Source of the DNA: Planctomycetaceae bacterium
GTDB taxonomy: Bacteria; Planctomycetota; Planctomycetia; Pirellulales; Pirellulaceae
Length of the DNA stretch: 60,022 nucleotides
Assembly (NCBI GenBank): GCA_007127095.1
Contig: SKZY01000076.1
Span: forward strand, 1-60,022
Direction of reading: 5' to 3'
Under the pieces are notes generated by a model that searched no databases, had not been told where the DNA came from, and was given only the letters and a program-made list of their open reading frames with translations. The position numbers were made by a program, and so were the translations under genes. Positions 27,101-33,856 of the stretch are shown here, piece by piece. Each line of letters opens with the position of its first letter. Within the stretch, counting starts at the first letter, position 1.

Positions 27101-27168
27101 AATTGACAGGCGACCATCCGTTGTTTTGGGCTGGCTATCTAATCGCATCGCCGCTCGAACCGAAGTGA
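24148..27168 (+). CDS. Exported TPR-CHAT domain protein lacking the catalytic pair
   Basis: 1006 aa. The GTG at 24148 is chosen because GAGG lies 9 nt upstream and the signal peptide (LGFFLVAVWSVSPAFAQG) is then near the N-terminus. Helical repeats follow: TPR-like HYYLGLRQYRDGELGNAAMAFDLALG and ECLYAAGDLPGAVENIDSALEIA, then Ala-rich helices. The C-terminal 350 residues are CHAT-like (LLIVPSGPLWYLPFELLPMG, LSLRYATTPGLALY, LFMTLTALQVAGVRDVVISRWPVGGESTAILTKEFLQEL, HPLFWAGYLI). In active CHAT proteases this region holds a His and an (S)AC(E/x)TG Cys. Here the Cys site reads LPGYRTSAV and no His is found, so it is probably a pseudoprotease acting as a binding module. Confidence 0.85.
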   Translation: MYLFRSNTSAAESALRLGFFLVAVWSVSPAFAQGVGTPAPQGGPAIAPGLGVAAVNTYPNEHYYLGLRQYRDGELGNAAMAFDLALGRTRKDPSGRWIDAIPVLAMISECLYAAGDLPGAVENIDSALEIAIRNRGWLAALDWSDLATAPQRSPDPAAGWTAPNVPQLVPVPNRMSISSGQVNLAPVLARGGVLESANMTRIDAVEVMRGLAIALYRRGVIFGEISGEFEVANQTLAATKYPSRMELPVGRALIGAIRGCGKFAAGDGDALASDIGSYAALGNRVHPLSPILQLAGARYLAMQDQPAPALALATRAASGASALGHPEWVGEALMVAAGCVEPGASAAGLQATAAAAATAHQRRGRLAALGSLAAAADAALTAGDVGSATTLLSQLRSALSQRDRVQPRLAAHAEYLTAVSAAAGGGAFGDAAIDEAITRVLAFAQGNVPGLRRGASARRGRGNAAATPRLFQIGFVGADAQGRGMAGRAVEKRIASYLDQPSPGVWRSDPVDALAALSFDPSGLLAGQLLASAKQGKAEETLLHADAVLRQRFLATLPLRGRVQQIRHLVSTEKARLLPTAATWLEKPPAKVAAMLQAVALPRPPVGSAEAVARGNQLESLAAQIALSRGTLPMVTPHPVVDETAAGRLPTGTGLLTLVDLDAAIICTLHAGKESHVWAVPSGRGVANEIIKVLRGIGASGRPAASRLDDSESWKGDAASLRRRLIPNEQLDAFAGIDQLLIVPSGPLWYLPFELLPMGDQNAPLLGDTLSLRYATTPGLALYPSRPAQPELAIGTAAQLFFAVRDRDLNSQLMENVVSAVERHQSLAAGAPVPSGQIGDAIGFFAALGAITPNTSAPLMTSVSLFDKNVQTAPLAAWLRFPGQPAAGIFLPGYRTSAVAGQLGDGRELFMTLTALQVAGVRDVVISRWPVGGESTAILTKEFLQELPFAGVEPAWRRAVQTLRRSSLNPDSEPLLGNKDQKRDELTGDHPLFWAGYLIASPLEPK

Positions 27169-27199
27169 ATGCTCGTTGGCGAAGTCGATTGAGCGATCG

Positions 27200-28051
27200 C
27201 TACCAAGCGGTCCAACCGCCATCGACCAATAGGTTTTGGCCAGTGACATAGCTGGAGGCATCCGAGGCCAAAAAGACGACCGCTCCCTTCAACTCGTGAG
27301 CGGCTCCCATCCGTCGCAGGGGAGATTTTTCTCGCAGTCGGGCGACGAGTTCAGCGGGAGCTTGCGGCCCCGGAAACGGTCCTGGGCTGAGGCAATTGAC
27401 CCGAACTCGATCGGCCGCCCAAGAGACGGCTAAGTGGCGAGTCAGGTGAATGATCCCCCCTTTCAACGCGTGATAAGCCGCCGGGCTGGCAGCGCAGATT
27501 CCTTGGTAGACCTCAGGGTACGACCCGACCACGCCGTACATCGATCCGAGTAGGATCACGTTGGCGGCGGCTTGGCGATCGACGGCATGGTCGTGGAGTC
27601 GGCGAGCGAGCAGGAAGTATCCGGTCAAGTTCGCTAGTTGCCGTTGAAATTGGTCGCCGTCGACGGTCGTCCAGTCGGCACCGATCGGTTGGTGGCCGTT
27701 GTTCACCAAGATATCGACCGCCCCGGCCAGGCGCACCGCTGTATCGAACCCGTCGTCGATCGAGGCGGGATCGAGGTGATCGAGGCCGACACCGACGTGG
27801 CGGCCGGCTTCGGCCCCGCCGAGTTCGGCGGCCGTCGACCGTGCCGCCTCGGCATCGCGACTCGTCGCAACCACCCGGGCTCCCGCCTCGGCCAACGCGT
27901 CCGCCATCGATCGTCCCAAGTGGCCTCGGGCGCCGGTGATCATCGCTACACGACCGGAGAGATCAAACAACTGTCCTACGGTCGGGGCGGCCGACGACTG
28001 ATTCGGCTGGTCTGTCATCAAATCGATTCTGGTGCGGGTGGCATGATTCAT
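27200..28051 (-). CDS. Short-chain dehydrogenase/reductase
   Basis: Classical SDR, 283 aa from ATG 28051 or 272 aa from ATG 28018; no Shine-Dalgarno site decides. The cofactor motif is TGARGHLG (TGxxxGxG variant with Gly-Leu-Gly end). VDILVNNGHQP is the NNAG strand, LLGSMYGVVGSY carries the catalytic Ser, and YHALKGGI carries Tyr and Lys. VRVNCLSPGPFP and YVTGQNLLVDGGWTAW at the C-terminus are typical, so the enzyme should be active with NAD(P). The substrate is not evident. It converges with the CHAT gene 32 bp away and has no operon partner except a possible 46-codon frame upstream. Confidence 0.9.
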   Translation of the reverse strand: MNHATRTRIDLMTDQPNQSSAAPTVGQLFDLSGRVAMITGARGHLGRSMADALAEAGARVVATSRDAEAARSTAAELGGAEAGRHVGVGLDHLDPASIDDGFDTAVRLAGAVDILVNNGHQPIGADWTTVDGDQFQRQLANLTGYFLLARRLHDHAVDRQAAANVILLGSMYGVVGSYPEVYQGICAASPAAYHALKGGIIHLTRHLAVSWAADRVRVNCLSPGPFPGPQAPAELVARLREKSPLRRMGAAHELKGAVVFLASDASSYVTGQNLLVDGGWTAW

Positions 28052-28114
28052 CCGCTGCGACGACCGTGGCGGAATTCGCCCACAGTCTAGCTGCCCAGCG
28101 TACCGAGTGGATGG

Positions 28115-28255
28115 TCACCACTGAACCCGATTTCCGGCCGCTATCGGATCGTTTGGGGTATCGGAACCGAATCGATCGGGGGCTGTCGCGACGATGCTGC
28201 CAAGCGTCCATGCCAAGAAAATATAGAGCAGCGCGGTGACTCGTTTAGTCAGCAT
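28115..28255 (-). CDS. Possible 46-aa single-pass membrane protein
   Basis: A short frame with ATG at 28255 and TGA at 28115. It has a basic start (MLTKR), a hydrophobic helix of about 20 residues (VTALLYIFLAWTLGSIVATA) and a polar tail (DRFGSDTPNDPIAAGNRVQW). TTGAGA lies just before the ATG as a weak binding site. The hydrophobic-then-polar pattern with positive inside suggests a real small protein, but length and lack of relatives in memory keep this uncertain. Confidence 0.35.
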   Translation of the reverse strand: MLTKRVTALLYIFLAWTLGSIVATAPDRFGSDTPNDPIAAGNRVQW

Positions 28256-28435
28256 GGTCTCAAGCTGGGGCTGGGATAGCGACGATCCGTATTGGGTGTA
28301 GAAAACCTAGGTCATGTTTGGAGTAGGGTCGGTCCGATGAGCGATAAACCGCTCTGCGGAGGGGACGTTTTGTGACTGCAGGTCGGTTTACGCCGGCCGT
28401 TGCCTGACCGATCCCGTCTCCCTAGCCGGTTTTTT

Positions 28436-28465
28436 TTGACAGAACTTTTTTTGGGCAACTATACT
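28436..28465 (+). promoter_or_regulatory. Sigma-70-type promoter for the coiled-coil gene
   Basis: TTGACA (28436-28441), 18-base spacer, TATACT (28460-28465). The -35 element is consensus and the -10 differs at one place. Predicted start is near 28472, giving a leader of about 65 bases before ATG 28539. This also argues against the longer reading frame from TTG 28473. Confidence 0.75.
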
Positions 28466-28538
28466 TCTGGCATTGGGGCGGTTGCTGCCGTCATCCCTTT
28501 TCACTTTGTCGTTTCCGGTCGATCGAGAGCCATTCGCG

Positions 28539-29375
28539 ATGACACTACTGGGCAAGTTCCTGGCGATGCTCATATTTATTTTGAGCGCCGCATTCATGGT
28601 TTTGGCGCTCGCCGTCAACGCTTCGCACCGCAATTGGCGAGACGTGGTCTTGGATCCCAGCTCGGGATTGAAGCAGCAGGTCGAAGTTGCCAAGACAACG
28701 AATGACCAGTTGCGAGCCGATCGGCAGCGGACGCAGCAAGCTCTCGACCGAGAGCAGGCGGCTCGGCGGACGGCGTTGGCCGCCCTGCAGACTCAGCTCG
28801 ACCAGATCGAGCAGGTGTTGCGGAACAGCGAAGCGCAGGTTCAGCAACTGGAAGCGAAGAACACCGAATTATCGCAGCTTGACCGAAGTCGCGCAGAAGA
28901 GCTTCAGCGGTTGACCGAGGAGACTCGCAAGCTTCGTGATCAGATTCGCGAAGAGCAGGAAGACCGCGATACGCTGTTCGCCGAAACGCTGAAGATGACC
29001 GACCAGATGAATCGCTTGCGAGGGATCGTGCAGCAGCAGGCAGAGCGGAATCAACAACTGCTAACGCAGGTGAGTCGCTACCGCGAGGTCGTTGACATGA
29101 AGGGCATCGACATCAACGAGCCGCTCGACGGGGCTCCGCCAGATCGCAACGGGACGGTGTTGGTCGTCGACCGGTCTCGCAACTTGGTCGAGGTTTCGAT
29201 CGGATTTGATGACGGACTTCGCGAAGGCCATCTGCTCGATGTCTCTCGTGGGGGACGGTATCTGGGTCGTCTGCGGGTTCGCAGAACCGAGCCGAATCGG
29301 TCGGTAGCCGAAATCCTCAAAGACTTCAATCAGGGTGCGATCCAGGAGACCGACCGTGTCGACACAACTTTCTAA
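28539..29375 (+). CDS. Membrane-anchored coiled-coil protein
   Basis: 278 aa. One N-terminal membrane helix (LLGKFLAMLIFILSAAFMVLALAVNA) is followed by a long coiled coil (about residues 50-195) rich in Gln, Glu, Arg and Leu. A C-terminal globular part of about 70 residues follows (NGTVLVVDRSRNLVEVSIGFDDGLREGHLLDVSRGGRYLGRLRVRRTEPNRSVAEIL), a small beta-domain resembling the KOW/SH3-like domain of planctomycete envelope proteins of unknown role. The next gene starts inside it (20-nt overlap) and encodes a small membrane protein, so the two probably form a complex. The promoter is described separately. Function unknown; a scaffold at the cytoplasmic membrane is likely. Confidence 0.82.
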   Translation: MTLLGKFLAMLIFILSAAFMVLALAVNASHRNWRDVVLDPSSGLKQQVEVAKTTNDQLRADRQRTQQALDREQAARRTALAALQTQLDQIEQVLRNSEAQVQQLEAKNTELSQLDRSRAEELQRLTEETRKLRDQIREEQEDRDTLFAETLKMTDQMNRLRGIVQQQAERNQQLLTQVSRYREVVDMKGIDINEPLDGAPPDRNGTVLVVDRSRNLVEVSIGFDDGLREGHLLDVSRGGRYLGRLRVRRTEPNRSVAEILKDFNQGAIQETDRVDTTF

Positions 29376-29592
29376 TTCCCCCGTGGCAGGAAGCCAGCCA
29401 CGCAAGGCGAACGCCAACGTCTATGCCGTGATGTTGATTTTGAGCGCGGTCTTCATGCTGATCGCCGTGATCGCGATGTGGATGGAGTACAGTCGTTACG
29501 CTCCCGATTACTGGAAAACGACAACGGCGCGACCGAACGTGTCGGCTCAGTCGGTCGAGGACTTGCGGGTGGCTGTGGCGAGCTTGGGATAG
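29356..29592 (+). CDS. Small single-pass membrane protein, partner of the coiled-coil protein
   Basis: 78 aa from a GTG at 29356, chosen because AGGAG lies 7 nt upstream. A Ser/Pro/Lys-rich N-terminus is followed by one helix (VYAVMLILSAVFMLIAVIAMWMEY) and a short Thr/Val-rich tail. It starts within the last 20 bases of the coiled-coil gene, a sign of coupled translation. The helix resembles that of the upstream gene (LMLIFILSAAFM against VMLILSAVFML), which hints at paired or duplicated anchors. Function unknown. Confidence 0.75.
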   Translation: MSTQLSNSPVAGSQPRKANANVYAVMLILSAVFMLIAVIAMWMEYSRYAPDYWKTTTARPNVSAQSVEDLRVAVASLG

Positions 29593-29607
29593 TGGCGGCT
29601 CGGCAAA

Positions 29608-29635
29608 TTGACACCAAGGTTCCAATCCCTACAAT
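29608..29635 (+). promoter_or_regulatory. Sigma-70-type promoter for thioredoxin
   Basis: TTGACA (29608-29613), 16-base spacer, TACAAT (29630-29635). Predicted start is near 29642, giving a leader of about 105 bases. It follows the stop of the small membrane protein gene by 16 bp, so thioredoxin has its own promoter. Confidence 0.75.
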
Positions 29636-29747
29636 TTTACGGATCGCGGACTTGGTGTCCGGCGATCGGGAAATGATTCAACCAGTGGTGTCATCGACAG
29701 ATTCGTCGACGACTCAATTCACGACTGCCAAAAGTAAGGGTCTTTGC

Positions 29748-30065
29748 ATGGCTTCCGATGCGGTTCTCGAGTTCACGGACGACAACTTCGACACCGAGGT
29801 GCTTCAGGCCGAGGGAGCAGTTCTGGTCGATTTTTGGGCCCCTTGGTGTGGTCCCTGTCGTCAGATCGCGCCAGTCATTGACGAACTGGCGAAGGAAAAT
29901 CCGGGCGTAAAGATCGGCAAGGTAAACATCGACGACAACCCGGGTGCCGCTCAGCGTTTCGGGGTCAGCAGCATTCCGACGTTGATGGTATTCCGGAACG
30001 GTCAGGTCGCCGACAGCTTTGTCGGAGTCAGTCCGAAGACGCGTTTGCAGGCTGCTATCAGCTGA
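29748..30065 (+). CDS. trxA: Thioredoxin
   Basis: 105-aa cytoplasmic dithiol-disulphide oxidoreductase. VLEFTDDNFDTEVLQAEGAVLVDFWAPWCGPCRQIAPVIDELA has the WCGPC active site with the buried Asp upstream. KIGKVNIDDNPGAAQRFGVSSIPTLMVFRNGQ holds the cis-Pro. The ATG at 29748 follows AAGGG at 8 nt, and the length is exactly that of family members; the frame is open upstream to 29478, but without support. It has its own promoter and terminator, so it is monocistronic. Confidence 0.97.
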   Translation: MASDAVLEFTDDNFDTEVLQAEGAVLVDFWAPWCGPCRQIAPVIDELAKENPGVKIGKVNIDDNPGAAQRFGVSSIPTLMVFRNGQVADSFVGVSPKTRLQAAIS

Positions 30066-30093
30066 ACGAACGTCCGTCATTGGCATATTTTTG

Positions 30094-30126
30094 AACCACA
30101 GGTGGTCTCAGCCGCCTGTGGTTTTT
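30094..30126 (+). terminator. Intrinsic terminator of thioredoxin
   Basis: 12-bp stem AACCACAGGTGG / CCGCCTGTGGTT with one G-T pair and a six-base loop, followed by TTTTTG. It is 28 bp after the thioredoxin stop. Confidence 0.92.
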
Positions 30127-30149
30127 GTTTGCGCGGCTGGTTGGTCGCG

Positions 30150-30155
30150 TATAAT
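30150..30155 (+). promoter_or_regulatory. Perfect -10 hexamer before the giant acidic membrane protein gene
   Basis: TATAAT at 30150-30155, just past the thioredoxin terminator and 57 bp before ATG 30212. A fair -35 (TTTGCG, 16-base spacer, or TTGTTT, 19) lies upstream. It is the only plausible promoter in this gap. Confidence 0.55.
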
Positions 30156-30211
30156 TCAGCAGTGGTGATCGCCAGGCGATCCACTCTCCGTTTCCGCGTT
30201 TCGGACCGATC

Positions 30212-33200
30212 ATGGCGACCGCTGTCCAACCCCGACTTGCTCACTCACCGCCAGAGAAGCCGCGTCTTACGGTCGGTGACGAATTGATCGCCCAGCGGAT
30301 CGCGGAGGCCCAATCCGCGCTGTGGCGTGCCGAATTGTCGCGAGCTTTGTTGATCGGGGTGATCGGTGGCTTGAGCGCTTTGGTCGGTTGGTTCGTGATC
30401 GACCAGTGGGTCTGGTCACCGGGACGGATCGGCCGCGTAGCCGCGTTGGTAACCGGTCTGGTGTTCGCCGGATGGTGGTTGCTGACTCGGGTGCTACCGT
30501 TGGCCGGACGTAGAATCCGCGCCGATTACGCGGCTCAGAGTTTGGAACTCGATATGCCTGAGCTGCGGCACGCGTTGACCAGCTACGTCGCGCTGCGTGA
30601 CGACGTCGAACGGCCCGGTGTGCGAGGGGCTGTTGTCCGCTCGATCGGTGTTCGTGCCGCCGGCCAGATCAAGCAACATCGGCTCGAGATTCCGAGTGAG
30701 GCGACGGGGATCCTCGGTTGGTGGATTGCTGTCGCTGTCGTGCTGGCCGCCTTTGCCGCCTATTCGCTGCTCAGTCCCAAAAACACGCTGCAATCGGCCC
30801 AACGGCTGTTTTTGCCGCTGGCCAAGATTGATCCACCGACCCGGGTCACGATCCGCGATGTGCTGCCCGGTGATACCGAAATGCTCGCCGATCGCGAAGT
30901 GGAAATCTCCGCGGTAATCGATCAGGTCGCAGCTCAGGACGAGCCGGTCATTCGGTTCGGCTACGGCTTTGGGCAAAGTGAGCCGCTGCAATGGGATGAC
31001 TCCTCGGGACGTCATTCGGCTGTCGTCAAGATCAGCCATTCGACGCGATACCGAATCGAGGCGGGTGACGCCATTGCCGGGCCGTTCAAGATCGTCGCCC
31101 GCGATGTCCCCGTCGCTACCGTGCGGTCGATCACGATTACGCCTCCCAAATACACGGGACTGCCCGCGAGGGGTTTGACCGGTGGGGCGGTATCGGCCGA
31201 GGAAAATTCACAGGTTTTGGTCACGGTCAGTACCAACCGACCGATCGCTCGTGGCCGGATCGACTTTAACCCGAGGACGCTTGGCGACGATTCCGCCCGT
31301 TCGAACGGTCGACGAAGCGGCGCTACCGCCGGCAGTGTGGAGATGACGGTCGACGAGGATGGGATGTCGCTTTCAGGCGGTTTCGCCGTCAAATTGCCGC
31401 GGGATGGCAAGGCCGCCGTTGCCATCGATTCCTACGCCATCCGGGTCTGGGATGCTGAGGACAATTCGAATCCCGATCCGATCGTCTATCCGGTCCGAAT
31501 CATTCCCGATCTGGCGCCCGAAGTCCGCTTCGGGCTGCCACGTGAGCCGGTTCAGGACGTCCCGATCAACGGACAACAGCGACTCGAGGTGAGTGGACTG
31601 GACCCCGATTATGGGCTGCGAAAGATTGAACTTTCGCTGCGTCGAGGCGCCGACCCCGTGGTGGTCGAAACGCTTTGGTCGTCCGCAGTCGGGGTTCGCG
31701 GAAATCAATACGCCGAGTACCGTTTTCGACCCGCTGAACTCGGCTACCGCGTCGGCGATAAGATTTTGGTGACTGCCCGGGCCAGCGACAATCGGGAAGA
31801 TGTCGCCGGGCAGCCGCAGCCCAATCGAACCGAGACCCAACCGATCGAACTACGGATCGTCGCTGAACAGCCGCTGCCACCTCCCACGGCAGACGCAGAC
31901 GGTTTGAGCGAACCCGACGATCAACCGGCCGCCGAACAATCCGGCGAAGCGCCATCGACCGAGGACGACGGCGAAGGTGATTCGGGACAAAACGGAGCCA
32001 CCGGTGGTCAGCCCAGCGAAAGTGAGTCGGCCGAGGAAGGCGATCGAGGCGATGGCGAATCGCAGCCGAGCGATCAGTCCGATCCGACCACGGGCGATGA
32101 GGCGAAGACAGGTGACGGTGACGGTGACGGTAAATCGGGCAGTGAGGGCAGTGAGGGGGGCGCAGCCGGCGATCGGGAAAACGGGACCGATGAGGACGCT
32201 TCTGAAGGCCCAGAAGAGATGAGCCGAGAAGATGTGGGCCGAGAAGAGATGGGCCGAGCGGGTAGCGGTCGTGATGGCGAGGAAGTCGACTCTGAAACGG
32301 CATCAGCCGACGATTCAGCCGGCGAGCTCGGCGATCGTCCCGACAACGGTAGCGATCCGGCTGCCCCGTCGCAACCGCCGCAGCATGATGGCGATGCGTT
32401 CGAACGGATCCGCGATTATTTGGAACAAAATCGATCGCAGGGAGAATCAGCGACCGATGATTCGGCTTCTGATCCCGAGGGTGATGCAGTAGAGTCGGAG
32501 GCCGCTGAACCAGGCGTTGATGGAGCCGATTCCGAACGTGAAAACGGCGACCAAGTAGCCGACGGTGACGAATCAGCCGAAGCTGACCGCGAAACCGGGG
32601 AGGGCCAAGCGGCTGATGGTGACCGGGAACCCGACGGCGGTCCTGAGCAACCGAGTCGCGAGTCGGAGCCGGCTGGGAGCGACCCCACCGCTAGCGAATC
32701 CGCAGAGACCGATTCCAGCGAAGGCGATTCCAGCGAAGCCGCAGAGACCGATTCCAGCGAAGCCGATTCCAGCGAAGCCGATTCCAGCGAATCTGAGCCC
32801 GCCGATAGTGATCCGCTTGAGGCCGATCCGATGCCGGATGAGCCGACACCGCGCGACCAAGCCGGGGAGCGTCAGCCGTCGTCGGCTGAAGAGGCGAGCG
32901 AAGCGAATGGCGAGCCGGATGGCGGCGGCGAGGATACGGGTGGGCCGCCTGCCGATGGCGAGGCTCCGAGCGCCGGTGAGCCTGCGACCGAGGGGGCGGG
33001 AGACGCGGCGAGCGCTGATCAATCGTCGCGTGATGGTGGGCCACCCGCGGAGGCGGGCGACGGGCAAGCCGCGGAAGGTGTCGGTGATGCGGGCAGCGAC
33101 GAAGTCCGGCCACCCGATCCGGTCGATCTCGACTACGCCCGTCAGGCGACCGACTTGGTGCTCGATTATCTCGATCAGAATCGTGATACGCCGGACCCCG

Positions 33201-33484
33201 AACTACTCGATCGCCTCAATTGGACGCCGGAAGAACTGCGAGACTTCACGCAGCGATGGCGGCAAACGCTGCAACCGACCGACGACGGTGGCAGCGTCGA
33301 TCCTCGCCAGGTAGAGGACGCCTTGAAGAGTTTGGGGATTCGCAAGCCGACGGATCGGACGATCGGCGAAACGCGAGATTCCGCGGACGAGCTGCGAGGG
33401 CTGCAAGACGGAGGAAATCGGCCGCCAGCGCCAAGTCTCTATCGAGACGCGTTCGAAGCGTTCCGACGCGGCGTGGGACGCTGA
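30212..33484 (+). CDS. Large membrane protein with Ig/DUF4175-like domains and a very acidic linker
   Basis: 1090 aa. The N-terminal 190 residues hold three membrane helices (ALLIGVIGGLSALVGWFVI, VAALVTGLVFAGWWLL, GWWIAVAVVLAAFAAYSLL) around a cytoplasmic segment. About 200-560 is beta-rich and likely periplasmic (PPTRVTIRDVLPGDTEMLADREVEISAVI, VRSITITPPKYTGLPARG, SGLDPDYGLRKIELSLRRG), similar in layout to DUF4175 proteins. About 560-970 is a low-complexity, extremely Glu/Asp/Ser/Gly-rich stretch with tandem repeats. The last 110 residues are folded again (PDPVDLDYARQATDLVLDYLDQN, NWTPEELRDFTQRWRQ). Such proteins in planctomycetes usually sit near MoxR/BatA genes, but none is present here. 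Function unknown. Confidence 0.85.
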   Translation: MATAVQPRLAHSPPEKPRLTVGDELIAQRIAEAQSALWRAELSRALLIGVIGGLSALVGWFVIDQWVWSPGRIGRVAALVTGLVFAGWWLLTRVLPLAGRRIRADYAAQSLELDMPELRHALTSYVALRDDVERPGVRGAVVRSIGVRAAGQIKQHRLEIPSEATGILGWWIAVAVVLAAFAAYSLLSPKNTLQSAQRLFLPLAKIDPPTRVTIRDVLPGDTEMLADREVEISAVIDQVAAQDEPVIRFGYGFGQSEPLQWDDSSGRHSAVVKISHSTRYRIEAGDAIAGPFKIVARDVPVATVRSITITPPKYTGLPARGLTGGAVSAEENSQVLVTVSTNRPIARGRIDFNPRTLGDDSARSNGRRSGATAGSVEMTVDEDGMSLSGGFAVKLPRDGKAAVAIDSYAIRVWDAEDNSNPDPIVYPVRIIPDLAPEVRFGLPREPVQDVPINGQQRLEVSGLDPDYGLRKIELSLRRGADPVVVETLWSSAVGVRGNQYAEYRFRPAELGYRVGDKILVTARASDNREDVAGQPQPNRTETQPIELRIVAEQPLPPPTADADGLSEPDDQPAAEQSGEAPSTEDDGEGDSGQNGATGGQPSESESAEEGDRGDGESQPSDQSDPTTGDEAKTGDGDGDGKSGSEGSEGGAAGDRENGTDEDASEGPEEMSREDVGREEMGRAGSGRDGEEVDSETASADDSAGELGDRPDNGSDPAAPSQPPQHDGDAFERIRDYLEQNRSQGESATDDSASDPEGDAVESEAAEPGVDGADSERENGDQVADGDESAEADRETGEGQAADGDREPDGGPEQPSRESEPAGSDPTASESAETDSSEGDSSEAAETDSSEADSSEADSSESEPADSDPLEADPMPDEPTPRDQAGERQPSSAEEASEANGEPDGGGEDTGGPPADGEAPSAGEPATEGAGDAASADQSSRDGGPPAEAGDGQAAEGVGDAGSDEVRPPDPVDLDYARQATDLVLDYLDQNRDTPDPELLDRLNWTPEELRDFTQRWRQTLQPTDDGGSVDPRQVEDALKSLGIRKPTDRTIGETRDSADELRGLQDGGNRPPAPSLYRDAFEAFRRGVGR
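32711..32791 (+). repeat. 15-bp tandem repeats coding for DSSEA units
   Basis: Five copies of GATTCCAGCGAAGCC-like units inside the acidic linker of the giant membrane protein encode DSSEG/DSSEA repeats, with a 15-bp insertion (GCAGAGACC plus neighbours) in the middle. Other short repeats nearby are GGTGAC x3 at about 32110 and GGGCCGAGAAGAGAT-like units at about 32220-32260. Confidence 0.75.
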
Positions 33485-33494
33485 GAAACCAGCT

Positions 33495-33728
33495 TCATTC
33501 GATCGACGACGATTCGTCCTCGTCGCCGTGATATTCGACCGGGCTGTCGCCGGGATCACCCTCGAACGGCAGCCCGATGCTCTCGTCCAACCAGCGTCCG
33601 AGGTCGATCAATTGACATCGCTCGCTGCAGAACGGCGGTACGATCGATTGGTGCAACAGAAACCGCTTGCCGCACCTTGAACAGCTCATCTGCGTCGTCT
33701 GTTTTCGCGGTCCCGGTGATGCATTCAT
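33495..33728 (-). CDS. yacG: YacG-like DNA gyrase inhibitor / zinc-binding protein
   Basis: 77-aa zinc protein of the YacG family; in E. coli YacG binds GyrB and blocks gyrase. CSRCGK...PPFCSERCQLIDLGRWLDE gives the four zinc cysteines with the conserved spacing and the C-terminal DLGRWL helix. ATG 33728 is chosen (MNASPGPRK); the frame continues upstream to a GTG at 33785, but that part runs into the A-rich repeats. The tail is acidic (GDEDESSS). It converges with the giant membrane protein gene, 10 bp apart. Confidence 0.9.
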   Translation of the reverse strand: MNASPGPRKQTTQMSCSRCGKRFLLHQSIVPPFCSERCQLIDLGRWLDESIGLPFEGDPGDSPVEYHGDEDESSSIE

Positions 33729-33768
33729 GGTGTGACTCAACCTGGTCGACGTTTGTTTAGCAATGTGT

Positions 33769-33821
33769 GGGAAAAAAAGTACCACGGGAAAAAAGTGTCA
33801 GGCGGGAAAAAAGTGCCGGGC
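33769..33821. repeat. Three tandem GGGAAAAAAGT units
   Basis: Copies start at 33769 (GGGAAAAAAAGTACCAC), 33786 (GGGAAAAAAGTGTCAGGC) and 33804 (GGGAAAAAAGTGCCGGGC), period 17-18 bp. The last copy runs into GTGCCGGGCAC, a perfect inverted repeat with one central base. The block lies between the divergent-tail ends of yacG upstream sequence and the CehA-like gene. I believe A-rich AAAAAGTGCC/GTCAGGC motifs are scattered in planctomycete genomes, but I cannot verify that here. Confidence 0.7.
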
Positions 33822-33856
33822 ACTTGCTTTCCGTTCGATCCATAACGGGCGACGCA

